The position numbers were made by a program, and so were the translations under genes. This document shows positions 18,036 to 24,755 of a stretch of 43,902 nt of DNA, one piece after another. The DNA comes from Candidatus Gastranaerophilales bacterium. GTDB lineage: Bacteria; Cyanobacteriota; Vampirovibrionia; Gastranaerophilales; Gastranaerophilaceae. The notes under the pieces are model-generated. The model worked only from the letters and a program-made list of their open reading frames with translations. It was not told the origin of the DNA and did no database searches. The stretch is from contig CALVBO010000012.1 of NCBI GenBank assembly GCA_944325835.1, positions 1 through 43,902 of the forward strand, in the 5' to 3' direction. Each line of letters starts with the position of its first letter. Within the stretch, counting starts at the first letter, position 1.

Positions 18036-18947
18036 TTAATGCTTTTCTTCAGGTATGTTCACCCGACAATCTTTTTCTCTCACAGGTTCTGCATGTATCA
18101 TAATGAAAACAGGCCCGAGTTTTTGTTTGATAAGGTGTTCTATTCTGTCGCAGATATCATGGCAGTCGCTAATAGTCATATTCCGCGGGAAAAGCATTGT
18201 CACTTCTATATCCATTGACGGCCCGCAACGGCGTGCTTTCAAATCTTTAAAACTGAGGGCACAGTCTGCTTTATACGAATTTATAATTTCTTCTATCAAT
18301 TTTAAATCTTTCTGCGGCAAAGACCCGTCTAATAGATTATTCAACGTTTCTTTTGATATTGAAAACCCGGCTTTCAGTATGAAAAGCGCAACAAGAATTG
18401 CTATTATCGGATCTAAAATATGTATTCCTGTAATCTTTATCAGTAGTAACCCCGCCATTACACCCAGTGATGAATATATGTCTGTTCTTAAATGTTCTCC
18501 GTCAGCAAAAAGGGAAATAGAATTTGATTTTTTTGCAACCTTGAAAAGTACGCTGCTGACAAAAAAGTTTGCAACTACAGCAAAAAGCATTACAATGATA
18601 CCCAGAGTCGTATCAACTTCAAAGGTTCTGTACATAAACAATTTTTTGCAGGCTTCATAAATAATATAAACTGCAGCAAAAATTATCAGTCCGCCCTCAA
18701 TAAATCCTGACATATCCTCATATTTACCATGTCCGAACGGATGATCTTTATCAGCTGGTTCAGAGGATTTCAAGACCGCAAAAAAAGTTAATACGGAAGC
18801 AAGCAAATCGCTCAACGAATGAACAGCCTCCGATATAATACTTATGGAGCCTGAAATTATCCCTGCGATGAATTTTAAAATAATTATTACGGCATTGGAT
18901 ACTATAGAAAGTCCAGCCGCCAGTTTTTTTTCAGTAGTTATATCCAT
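18036..18947 (-). CDS. Cation diffusion facilitator (CDF) family metal efflux transporter
   Basis: The 303-residue protein matches CDF exporters, which expel divalent metals such as Zn, Fe, Mn or Co in exchange for protons. It has six hydrophobic segments. The metal-site residues are recognisable in TM2 (SEAVHSLSDLLAS, His and Asp) and TM5 (FADGEHLRTDIYSS), and the loop motif DHPFGHGKYED is a family signature. A cytoplasmic C-terminal domain (about 210-303) ends with FIMIHAEPVREKDC, typical of the dimerising metallochaperone-like fold. Metal specificity cannot be assigned reliably. It is a single gene with no visible metal-dependent regulator nearby. Confidence 0.92.
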   Translation of the reverse strand: MDITTEKKLAAGLSIVSNAVIIILKFIAGIISGSISIISEAVHSLSDLLASVLTFFAVLKSSEPADKDHPFGHGKYEDMSGFIEGGLIIFAAVYIIYEACKKLFMYRTFEVDTTLGIIVMLFAVVANFFVSSVLFKVAKKSNSISLFADGEHLRTDIYSSLGVMAGLLLIKITGIHILDPIIAILVALFILKAGFSISKETLNNLLDGSLPQKDLKLIEEIINSYKADCALSFKDLKARRCGPSMDIEVTMLFPRNMTISDCHDICDRIEHLIKQKLGPVFIMIHAEPVREKDCRVNIPEEKH

Positions 18948-19009
18948 TGTATTTTTTATATTCTAGTTTATTCAGGGTGCTTTTGTCAATATTTGCGCGT
19001 AATAAAAAA

Positions 19010-19031
19010 GACAAGGTATAAAAACCTTGTC
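19010..19031 (-). terminator. Hairpin terminator beyond tRNA remnant
   Basis: GACAAGG and CCTTGTC form a seven-base stem, followed on the minus strand by TTTTTT. It lies directly beyond the tRNA 3'-end fragment at 19052-19062, so it appears to be the terminator of a lost tRNA gene. It also lies upstream of the CDF gene. Confidence 0.7.
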
Positions 19032-19051
19032 ATTATTCGTTTTTCAAGTGT

Positions 19052-19062
19052 TACGCGCGGAG
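19052..19062 (-). pseudogene. tRNA-Arg 3'-end fragment 1
   Basis: The minus-strand sequence CTCCGCGCGTA equals the last 11 bases of the intact tRNA-Arg at 19383. It is followed on the minus strand by acacttgaaaa and a terminator hairpin, as fragment 2 is. The tRNA body is missing and replaced by a palindromic repeat and a G11 tract. Confidence 0.55.
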
Positions 19063-19072
19063 ACTTTGCCGA

Positions 19073-19099
19073 GCAAAACAGTCCAGTGAACTGTTTTGC
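19073..19099. repeat. Palindromic (REP-like) hairpin
   Basis: GCAAAACAGT (19073-19082) and ACTGTTTTGC (19090-19099) pair perfectly around a seven-base loop. There is no T tract, so it is not a normal terminator. It lies between a tRNA fragment and the G11 tract and looks like a dispersed palindromic unit. Confidence 0.6.
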
Positions 19100-19116
19100 G
19101 AGAGGTAAGAACCACC

Positions 19117-19127
19117 GGGGGGGGGGG
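19117..19127. repeat. G11 homopolymer tract
   Basis: Eleven consecutive G on the plus strand follow gaaccacc and precede cgaatccc. No convincing gene covers it. In DNA this AT-rich such a run is not expected by chance, and two other long G/C runs occur in the window (25703-25716 and 36415-36425). Confidence 0.9.
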
Positions 19128-19147
19128 CGAATCCCTTAGCAAGAAAA

Positions 19148-19169
19148 AAAAGAACCTAACGGTTCTTTT
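19148..19169 (-). terminator. Hairpin terminator beyond tRNA remnant 2
   Basis: AAAAGAACC (19148-19156) pairs with GGTTCTTTT (19161-19169) around TAAC, followed on the minus strand by a further run of T. It sits just beyond the tRNA 3'-end fragment at 19177-19192 and looks like its original terminator. Confidence 0.75.
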
Positions 19170-19176
19170 CAAGTGG

Positions 19177-19192
19177 TACGCGCGGAGGGATT
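19177..19192 (-). pseudogene. tRNA-Arg 3'-end fragment 2
   Basis: The minus-strand AATCCCTCCGCGCGTA equals the end of the intact tRNA-Arg, including half of the T stem. It continues into ccacttgaaaag and a terminator, nearly the same flank as fragment 1. The upstream (5') part is replaced by a GC-rich segment (19193-19340) containing the hairpin CACGGC/GCCGTG and no recognisable gene. Confidence 0.55.
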
Positions 19193-19340
19193 TTCTTGCT
19201 CGGCGGCGTTAAACGGGTCTACAGTTGACGGCTGCAATGTTTTCACCATTTTGCCGTCAAACTTTCGCCCTCTGCCGCCTCGCGCTCGAACTCCACACGG
19301 CTCCGCCGTGCTGGGTTCGTTTGAACTACAACGACTCACA

Positions 19341-19382
19341 ATACAAAGCAGGATATAACAAAAGTCATATCCTGCTTTGTAT
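19341..19382 (-). terminator. Terminator of tRNA-Arg
   Basis: A perfect 16-base stem (19341-19356 with 19367-19382) with a ten-base loop begins directly after the tRNA 3' end. The stem core is AAAGCAGGATAT. There is no long T tract, but the position and stability support termination or 3' processing. Confidence 0.7.
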
Positions 19383-19456
<74 letters not shown>

Positions 19457-19505
19457 TTATTATTCAACTGTCATTCTGGTACCGCGATAACGGCTCCGCT
19501 TGTCA

Positions 19506-19534
19506 ACCTGCTTGTCTTGCTCCCGCAAGCCAAC
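19506..19534. repeat. Dispersed repeat shared with 9530-9558
   Basis: acctgcttgtcttg at the left and caagccaac at the right are identical to those at 9530-9558, with a different seven-base middle (ctcccg- against ttaatca-). It lies between tRNA-Arg and the duplicated tRNA 5' fragment at 19592. Confidence 0.6.
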
Positions 19535-19591
19535 ACCGTTGACTGCGCTCCGTCGGGCTTTGCCCTCCTTGCCTCATCGCTCGCCGCGGGG

Positions 19592-19609
19592 CAACTGAGC
19601 TACGCACGC
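19592..19609 (-). pseudogene. tRNA-Arg 5'-end fragment
   Basis: The minus-strand GCGTGCGTAGCTCAGTTG equals the first 18 bases of the intact tRNA-Arg. The match extends upstream of the gene (ataagcgtgcg), and then breaks into GC-rich sequence where the D loop should continue. It is the 5' piece of a second tRNA-Arg copy, interrupted by the segment 19471-19591. Confidence 0.6.
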
Positions 19610-19670
19610 TTATATTCAATTGTCACTACTCTAAAATATTACAAACAAAAAAAAATATCAAGCAAAAAAT

Positions 19671-19946
19671 TTATACGTCATAAAATTGAAAATCATTGCC
19701 CAATTCATCTTCCACAAGCGCTACCAATGTCGAAAGCTTTATCTGCAACGCTTCCGCTATTTTCCATAGCGTCACAAACTTTACATCAATACTTCCTTTC
19801 TCTACACGGCTGGTATTCCCAACATCAAGGTCATACTCGTGCGCAAACTGATTGATTGAGCATTGTAAATTATTTTGCCTTAAATCTTTAATAATTGCAC
19901 CCAAGGTTTGCGCCAATTTGACCGTTTTTTCATCTTTTTGTTGCAT
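19671..19946 (-). CDS. XRE-family helix-turn-helix regulator
   Basis: This 91-residue protein is a compact XRE/Cro-type DNA-binding protein. After a short leader, TLGAIIKDLRQNNLQCSINQFAHEYDLDVGNTSRVEKGSIDVKFVTLWKIAEALQIKLSTLV shows the five-helix fold: the SINQFAHEYDL helix 2, the NTSRVEKGS recognition turn and the LWKIAEALQI helix 5. An upstream extension to 20024 is possible but overlaps the start of the divergent pilin gene and is low complexity, so I start at 19946. A TTGTAT-18-TATAAT promoter (19994-19965) fits on this strand. The neighbouring palindrome overlaps its -35 box, so autoregulation and control of the pilin gene are likely. This is inference from the layout. Confidence 0.85.
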   Translation of the reverse strand: MQQKDEKTVKLAQTLGAIIKDLRQNNLQCSINQFAHEYDLDVGNTSRVEKGSIDVKFVTLWKIAEALQIKLSTLVALVEDELGNDFQFYDV

Positions 19947-19969
19947 AGATACATTATATGTGTTATTAT
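19941..19969 (+). promoter_or_regulatory. Promoter of pilin-like gene at 20013
   Basis: TTGCAT at 19941-19946 and TATTAT at 19964-19969 are separated by 17 bases. Transcription would start near 19976, about 37 bases before the ATG at 20013. The -35 box overlaps the start codon of the divergent regulator, so the two transcription units are closely interlocked. Confidence 0.6.
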
Positions 19970-19994
19970 AGAGGTAGTTATTGTATATATACAA
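19965..19994 (-). promoter_or_regulatory. Promoter of the XRE regulator
   Basis: Read on the minus strand, TTGTAT (19994-19989) and TATAAT (19970-19965) are 18 bases apart. The transcript would start near 19958, about 12 bases before the ATG at 19946, giving a very short leader without a clear Shine-Dalgarno site. Confidence 0.6.
19981..19994. promoter_or_regulatory. Perfect 14-bp palindrome, probable operator
   Basis: TTGTATATATACAA is its own reverse complement. It overlaps the -35 box of the regulator promoter and lies just after the predicted start of the pilin transcript. A dimeric XRE protein bound here would block both promoters. The regulator encoded 35 bases away is the obvious candidate. 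Binding is inferred. Confidence 0.6.
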
Positions 19995-20012
19995 TAAAGA
20001 AAGGATAGAAAA

Positions 20013-20954
20013 ATGAACAAACAAGGATTCACTATGGCAGAAATTTTACTCTCGCTCACTATTATCGGCGTTGTCGCGGCAATAACTTTGCCAAGTTTGA
20101 CAGGCAACATCAACGAACGCACATGGAACACCCAAAGAAAAGCTCTTTATGCTCGTTTTAGCCAAGCAATAGCGCTAATGCCGTCAATAAACGGATATGG
20201 CACTTTAGAAGAAGGGGATCCAAATAATATAGCAGAAACCTTTATTACAGCAGGACTTGCAAAAGTGCTTAAAATTAACAATATATGTAATCATGAACAT
20301 CTCACTGATTGCGGAATTCCATCTAAAATAACAACGACTGGCAATTCCGTATACAATGGCTTCCCGGAAACTTTAGGGGCATATAATTCATTATACCTTT
20401 CTACATCAGTAGAAGGAACTATTTCCCTAATAGATTCCAAGACGGCAGCATTTGAAACCCAAAATGGAGAAAGTATCGTTGTTTTTTATAATCCACAATG
20501 CAGATATGACAACTCCAACAGCACTACAACTAATATGTTTGCTCAATATATGATATGTGCAAATTTTGTGTTTGATTTAAACGGAAACAAAGGACCAAAT
20601 ACTTTTGGTAAAGATATGGGAGCAATAACAGTACTATACCCGACAGATTCGTCTGTTGTTATGCCAATACCTACACCAAAAGATGCTGGTAGAGCACAAC
20701 ATATTAATGCAGCAAAGCTCTGCAAATCTGAAAATAATGAAAGATTACCTAATAAAGAAGAATTAGCGTCTTTATTTATTAACAAAGATTTTTGGAATTT
20801 AACAACCGATGGCGAACCGGTTTACTGGTCAAGTTCACTTATAACGAGGAATGGAACTACCTATGCATGGGATATAAGAAGTGATAGCGGATTATTAAGA
20901 TCTTATGTACCACGAAATAGCAATTCATATGTAGTCCGTTGTGTTAAACGCTAA
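20013..20954 (+). CDS. Pilin-like protein with type III prepilin signal and lectin-like C-terminal domain (copy A, intact)
   Basis: This 313-residue protein starts MNKQGFTMAEILLS: a short positive leader, Gly at -1, Phe at +1 and Glu at +5, the substrate pattern of type IV prepilin peptidase. The hydrophobic helix LTIIGVVAAITLPSL follows. The next ~35 residues (INERTWNTQRKALYARFSQA) are identical in the copies at 35266 and 42854 although the codons differ. The C-terminal part has RLPNKEEL (about 244-251), YWSS (271-274), AWDIRSDSG and the ending VRCVKR, which resemble FISUMP/DUF1566-type domains with a C-type-lectin-like fold found in adhesins. I infer a surface pseudopilin with a variable binding domain. 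GAAAGGA lies eight bases before the ATG. Divergent from an XRE regulator; closed by a strong terminator. Confidence 0.85.
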   Translation: MNKQGFTMAEILLSLTIIGVVAAITLPSLTGNINERTWNTQRKALYARFSQAIALMPSINGYGTLEEGDPNNIAETFITAGLAKVLKINNICNHEHLTDCGIPSKITTTGNSVYNGFPETLGAYNSLYLSTSVEGTISLIDSKTAAFETQNGESIVVFYNPQCRYDNSNSTTTNMFAQYMICANFVFDLNGNKGPNTFGKDMGAITVLYPTDSSVVMPIPTPKDAGRAQHINAAKLCKSENNERLPNKEELASLFINKDFWNLTTDGEPVYWSSSLITRNGTTYAWDIRSDSGLLRSYVPRNSNSYVVRCVKR

Positions 20955-20988
20955 AAAACTCCCATGATACTATATCATGGGAGTTTTT
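20954..20988 (+). terminator. Terminator of pilin-like gene A
   Basis: AAAAACTCCCATGATA (20954-20969) pairs perfectly with TATCATGGGAGTTTTT (20973-20988) around CTA. It starts at the last base of the stop codon. It can also end the opposing transcription from the minus-strand pgk gene. Confidence 0.92.
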
Positions 20989-21003
20989 ATTTCATATTTA
21001 TGT

Positions 21004-22200
21004 TTACTTGTCGTCCAATGCTGCAACGCCAGGGAGAACTTTTCCTTCGATAAATTCTAATGATGCGCCACCGCCTGTTGATACGTGGGTGAAGTCTTCT
21101 GCTTTGAAGAATTTCTTAGCAGCAGAAACTGAATCGCCTCCGCCGATTACAGAAGTTGCACCGTTTTTAGTTGCTTCAACTACTGCTTCTAATACAGCTT
21201 TTGTACCTTCTGCGAATTTAGGATTTTCAAATGCGCCTACAGGGCCGTTCATAAGAATTGTTTTAGATGTTTTGATTACATCTGCAAAAGCCTTTCTTGA
21301 TTCAGGGCCTGCATCAACGCCTTCAAAACCGTCAGGGATTTCATCGATTTTAACGAATTTATTAGTTCCGTTGCCTGAGAAATCGTCAGTAACAAGGACG
21401 TCAGTTGCCATAACAAGTTTAACGCCTTTGTCAGCAGCTTTCTTTTCGATAGCTTTAGCAACTTCTAACTGGTCGTCTTCGCAGATAGAATTACCGATTT
21501 TACCGCCGTTAGCTTTAACAAATGTGTAAGCCATGCCGCCGCCGATAATCAAGTTATCAACTTTATCAATCAAGTTTTCCAAAACGCCGATTTTAGATGA
21601 AACTTTAGCACCGCCAACGATAGCTGTGAAAGGTCTTTCAGGGTTATCAAGTGCTTGAGATAAGCATCTGATTTCTTTTTCCATTAAAAGACCTGAAACT
21701 GCCGGTTTCAAAATTTCAGCAAGTTTCGCAGTAGAAGTGTGTTTTCTGTGTGCAGCGCCAAACGCGTCGTTTACATAGAAATCACCCAATTTAGCCAATT
21801 CTTTAGCGAAAGTCATATCATCATCTTTTGCTTCTTCAGCTTTGTAGAAACGGATGTTTTCTAACAATGCAACCTGACCGTCTTTAAGTTTTGCAACGTA
21901 TTCAGGAGCTTCTTCAACGCTTGGGATGAACATAACCTCTTCGCCTAAAACTTTAGACATATATTTTGCAACAGGTGCAAGTGAAAATTCAGGATTTTTT
22001 TCGCCTTTTGGTCTGCCTAAGTGCGCCATAAGAATAATTTTTGCGCCTTTAGCCTGCAATTCGCGAACAGTTGGGATAATAGCCTGAATTCTTGTATCAT
22101 CGGTAACATTTTTGTCAGCGTCCAGAGGAACGTTTACGTCTACTCTTACAAGCGCTCTCTTTCCTCTTACGTCGCCTAAATCTTTGATTGATTTTTTCAT
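21004..22200 (-). CDS. pgk: Phosphoglycerate kinase
   Basis: Pgk transfers phosphate from 1,3-bisphosphoglycerate to ADP in glycolysis. The 398-residue length is normal. Signature segments are [13 protein letters not shown] (opening), [25 protein letters not shown], the [16 protein letters not shown] nucleotide-domain motif, PVGAFE, and the C-terminal [15 protein letters not shown] and [23 protein letters not shown] lies about seven bases before the ATG. It is divergent from pfp, another glycolytic gene, across a 118-base AT-rich spacer, so shared control is possible. Confidence 0.98.
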   Translation of the reverse strand: MKKSIKDLGDVRGKRALVRVDVNVPLDADKNVTDDTRIQAIIPTVRELQAKGAKIILMAHLGRPKGEKNPEFSLAPVAKYMSKVLGEEVMFIPSVEEAPEYVAKLKDGQVALLENIRFYKAEEAKDDDMTFAKELAKLGDFYVNDAFGAAHRKHTSTAKLAEILKPAVSGLLMEKEIRCLSQALDNPERPFTAIVGGAKVSSKIGVLENLIDKVDNLIIGGGMAYTFVKANGGKIGNSICEDDQLEVAKAIEKKAADKGVKLVMATDVLVTDDFSGNGTNKFVKIDEIPDGFEGVDAGPESRKAFADVIKTSKTILMNGPVGAFENPKFAEGTKAVLEAVVEATKNGATSVIGGGDSVSAAKKFFKAEDFTHVSTGGGASLEFIEGKVLPGVAALDDK

Positions 22201-22256
22201 AATTGTCTCCTTCTTTACGTAATATCAATTACATATTAATTTTATTAACAACAAAG

Positions 22257-22285
22257 TTCGTTGTAAAGTATTTTTGTAGTATAAT
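22257..22285 (+). promoter_or_regulatory. Probable promoter of pfp
   Basis: A consensus TATAAT is at 22280-22285, 33 bases before the pfp ATG. The best-spaced -35 (TTCGTT, 22257-22262, 17 bases away) is weak. AAGGTAGG at 22307-22314 is the ribosome-binding site. Confidence 0.5.
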
Positions 22286-22318
22286 TCTGTTGTTAATTAT
22301 TACGAAAGGTAGGAAAAT

Positions 22319-23998
22319 ATGAGAAAGCTTTCTCCATTACAAATTGAGAGATTAAAATACCAGCCTAAGCTTCCTGAAAGTTTAGCAAGCGGTATCAATT
22401 CTTTGGAAGTTATTGAAGGTTCCGCGACAGAATCTGTTAGAGATCAGGAACAAATTAAAGCTTTATTTGCAAACACTTACGGCAAACCAACCGTAACGTT
22501 CAAAAAATCATCACAAACAAAACAATCACCGGTCAGAAACGTTGGTGTAATTCTTTCAGGCGGTCAGGCTCCGGGCGGCCACAACGTAATTGCAGGGCTT
22601 TACGATGCAATGAAATCCGCTAATTCACAAAATAAATTATACGGTTTCTTAGGCGGCCCTTCAGGGATTATTGAAGGCAAATACGTTGAGTTCACCGATG
22701 AATTTATCAACGATTACAGAAACACCGGCGGTTTTGACATCATCGGTTCCGGCAGAACAAAACTTGAAACAGAAGAACAATTCAAATCAGCTTTAGAAGT
22801 TTGTAAAAAATTAAATATTACTGCAGTTGTAATCATCGGCGGCGATGATTCAAACACAAACGCTGCACTTCTTGCTGAATGGTTCGTTAAAAACAATGCA
22901 GGAATTCAGGTTATCGGCTGCCCGAAAACTATTGACGGCGACCTTAAAAACGAACAAATTGAAATTTCATTCGGTTTTGACACCGCTACAAAAACTTACG
23001 CAGAACTTATCGGAAACATCCAACGCGACGCAAATTCTGCTAAGAAATACTGGCACTTCATCAAAATTATGGGCAGAAGCGCTTCTCACGTAGCATTGGA
23101 AGCTGCGCTTCAAACACAGCCTAACATCACTTTAATCAGTGAAGAAGTTGAAGAAAAGAAAATGTCTTTGGAAAGCATTATCAACTATATGACAGATATC
23201 ATCGTAAGACGTTCAAACAACGGTAAAAACTTTGGTATCGCAATCATTCCGGAAGGCTTAATTGAATTCATCCCTGAAATGAAATCAATGATTTCTAATC
23301 TGAATGACGTTATGAGTTCATTGGAAAAAGATTCACGTTACACTAACGGAACTCAGGCTGAAAAATTCGCAATCATTGAAAACACCCTTTCAAGCGACAA
23401 CGCAAAAGTGTTCTCATCTCTTCCGACATTGATTAAAGCACAACTGCTTATGGACAGAGATCCGCACGGTAACGTTCAGGTTTCCAAAATTGAAACAGAA
23501 AAACTTTTAATCGAAATGATTAAAGCTAAATTGAACGAGCTGAAAGCTCAGGGCAAATACAAAGGTAAATTTGCAGATCAGGCACACTTCTTTGGTTATG
23601 AAGGCCGCTGCGCGTTCCCTTCAAACTTTGACGCAGATTACTGCTACTCACTGGGTTACAACGCGTTCGCATTGATTAACAACGGATTTACCGGTTATTT
23701 ATCATCAATCAGAAACCTTACAGACTCTGCAAACAACTGGATTGCAGGCGGCATCCCGTTAACAATGATGATGAACATGGAAAAACGCCACGGGGAATGG
23801 AAACCTGTTATTCAAAAAGCACTCGTAAGACTTGACGGCCCTGTATTCAAGAAACTTGAAGAACACCGTGAAGAATGGGCAATGAACGACAGATACCTCT
23901 TCCCTGGTGCTGTTCAATACTTCGGCCCAAGCTCGGTTTGCGACATAACAACCGTAACCCTGCAGCTTGAACGCTCAAAAGAACTTTTAAACGCGTAG
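22319..23998 (+). CDS. pfp: Diphosphate--fructose-6-phosphate 1-phosphotransferase
   Basis: This 559-residue enzyme is the long form of PPi-dependent phosphofructokinase, making fructose 1,6-bisphosphate reversibly with pyrophosphate instead of ATP. Visible motifs are [16 protein letters not shown] (PPi-binding loop), GGDDSNTNA, where Asp replaces the Gly found in ATP enzymes, and [23 protein letters not shown], where the TIDGD core and the following Lys mark PPi use. [19 protein letters not shown] and the C-terminal region complete the fold. With divergent pgk it suggests PPi-driven glycolysis or gluconeogenesis in a fermentative cell. The length matches the plant-type and spirochaete group. 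Confidence 0.95.
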   Translation: MRKLSPLQIERLKYQPKLPESLASGINSLEVIEGSATESVRDQEQIKALFANTYGKPTVTFKKSSQTKQSPVRNVGVILSGGQAPGGHNVIAGLYDAMKSANSQNKLYGFLGGPSGIIEGKYVEFTDEFINDYRNTGGFDIIGSGRTKLETEEQFKSALEVCKKLNITAVVIIGGDDSNTNAALLAEWFVKNNAGIQVIGCPKTIDGDLKNEQIEISFGFDTATKTYAELIGNIQRDANSAKKYWHFIKIMGRSASHVALEAALQTQPNITLISEEVEEKKMSLESIINYMTDIIVRRSNNGKNFGIAIIPEGLIEFIPEMKSMISNLNDVMSSLEKDSRYTNGTQAEKFAIIENTLSSDNAKVFSSLPTLIKAQLLMDRDPHGNVQVSKIETEKLLIEMIKAKLNELKAQGKYKGKFADQAHFFGYEGRCAFPSNFDADYCYSLGYNAFALINNGFTGYLSSIRNLTDSANNWIAGGIPLTMMMNMEKRHGEWKPVIQKALVRLDGPVFKKLEEHREEWAMNDRYLFPGAVQYFGPSSVCDITTVTLQLERSKELLNA

Positions 23999-24012
23999 TT
24001 TAAAATATAAAT

Positions 24013-24048
24013 AAAAAAGGGGCGGGAGCTAGCTCCCACCCCTTTTTT
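24013..24048 (+). terminator. Terminator of pfp (bidirectional)
   Basis: AAAAAAGGGGCGGGAGCT (24013-24030) pairs with AGCTCCCACCCCTTTTTT (24031-24048) with a single C-A mismatch. It starts 15 bases after the pfp stop and also faces the end of the minus-strand toxin-antitoxin pair. Confidence 0.9.
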
Positions 24049-24050
24049 CA

Positions 24051-24311
24051 TCACATAAATTTCTTTTCATCTCTATCCATAGCCTGCTTTAGCGTGGATT
24101 TTATATAAGTTTGATAAGGCATTCCTAATTTTTCGGCAATCTTTTTAGCCCGCCGGATTTCAAACTCCGACCAGCGGAAGTTGACATTCGCTGTCTGTTT
24201 TAGTTGAATAATATCTTCTTCTGCCTGTGCGATATCATCATCAATATTATGGCTATACCCGAATTCATCTGTATAGTAAGAGGTATCTGTAACAATTTCT
24301 TTTTTATTCAT
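24051..24311 (-). CDS. Probable antitoxin (ribbon-helix-helix/CopG-like)
   Basis: The 86-residue protein has an acidic N-terminal half (EFGYSHNIDDDIAQAEEDI) and a basic C-terminal half with the pattern FEIRRAKKIAEKLGMPYQTYIKSTLKQAM. That half resembles the helix-turn-helix part of CopG/RHH antitoxins of the COG5304/BrnA kind. It begins 11 bases after the end of the small upstream gene at 24323-24613; a toxin-first, antitoxin-second order is seen in several type II systems. It would bind its toxin and repress the shared promoter. Inferred from length, charge pattern and pairing. Confidence 0.6.
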   Translation of the reverse strand: MNKKEIVTDTSYYTDEFGYSHNIDDDIAQAEEDIIQLKQTANVNFRWSEFEIRRAKKIAEKLGMPYQTYIKSTLKQAMDRDEKKFM

Positions 24312-24322
24312 AGTATGAACTC

Positions 24323-24613
24323 CTATAATTTAAACGCAGTTATAATCATAATTTTGGTTTTATCTTTTGAATAATAGTTATAGTAAATATTCAAATCCTC
24401 AGTTTCAGAATAACTTTCATACCGTTTTCTCAGAGAATTATAATATACATCCGTAATATTCATATAAGCACTTACAACGGTTTCCGGTTCAACCTGATGC
24501 CTATGCCATATATGCGGCTCATACTCTTTTGAAATAGGGTTAAAATCCAATTTAAATCTAAAAGTCAAGCCATTTACCGTATGTATCTCATAATATTTAA
24601 CTATCGCGTCCAT
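24323..24613 (-). CDS. Probable toxin of a type II toxin-antitoxin pair
   Basis: I do not recognise the family with certainty. The 96-residue protein has the small alternating alpha/beta look of RelE/BrnT-type toxins: VKYYEIHTVNGLTFRFKLDFN, an IWHRHQV segment, a helix ITDVYYNSLRKRY, and final strands DLNIYYNYY and KIMIITAF. It is followed 11 bases later by a CopG-like gene. The promoter must lie in 24614-24660, which contains AT-rich sequence with two near-identical attgtcaa-type motifs. A ribonuclease role is a guess from the fold-like pattern. Confidence 0.45.
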   Translation of the reverse strand: MDAIVKYYEIHTVNGLTFRFKLDFNPISKEYEPHIWHRHQVEPETVVSAYMNITDVYYNSLRKRYESYSETEDLNIYYNYYSKDKTKIMIITAFKL

Positions 24614-24662
24614 ACTAACATTATGTCATATTGTCAACACCTTGTCAATACATATCCAACAC

Positions 24663-24692
24663 AAAATGCCGCTGGTACCCCTCCGGCATTTT
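24663..24692 (-). terminator. Probable terminator downstream of 24756 gene
   Basis: AAAATGCCG (24663-24671) pairs with CGGCATTTT (24684-24692) around a 12-base loop. It is about 64 bases downstream of the gene ending at 24756 and upstream of the toxin gene. Confidence 0.55.
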
Positions 24693-24755
24693 AATTTTTA
24701 ATGAATTGGCATCTTTTCACCAGTTTTAACCCATTCGACATCAAGTTTCATATAA

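Noticed and set aside
20700-20954. Diversity-generating retroelement target in the lectin-like C-terminus
   Set aside because: The fold type is a known target class, but no reverse transcriptase, template repeat or adenine-biased differences can be seen in the window; the copies differ at all bases.
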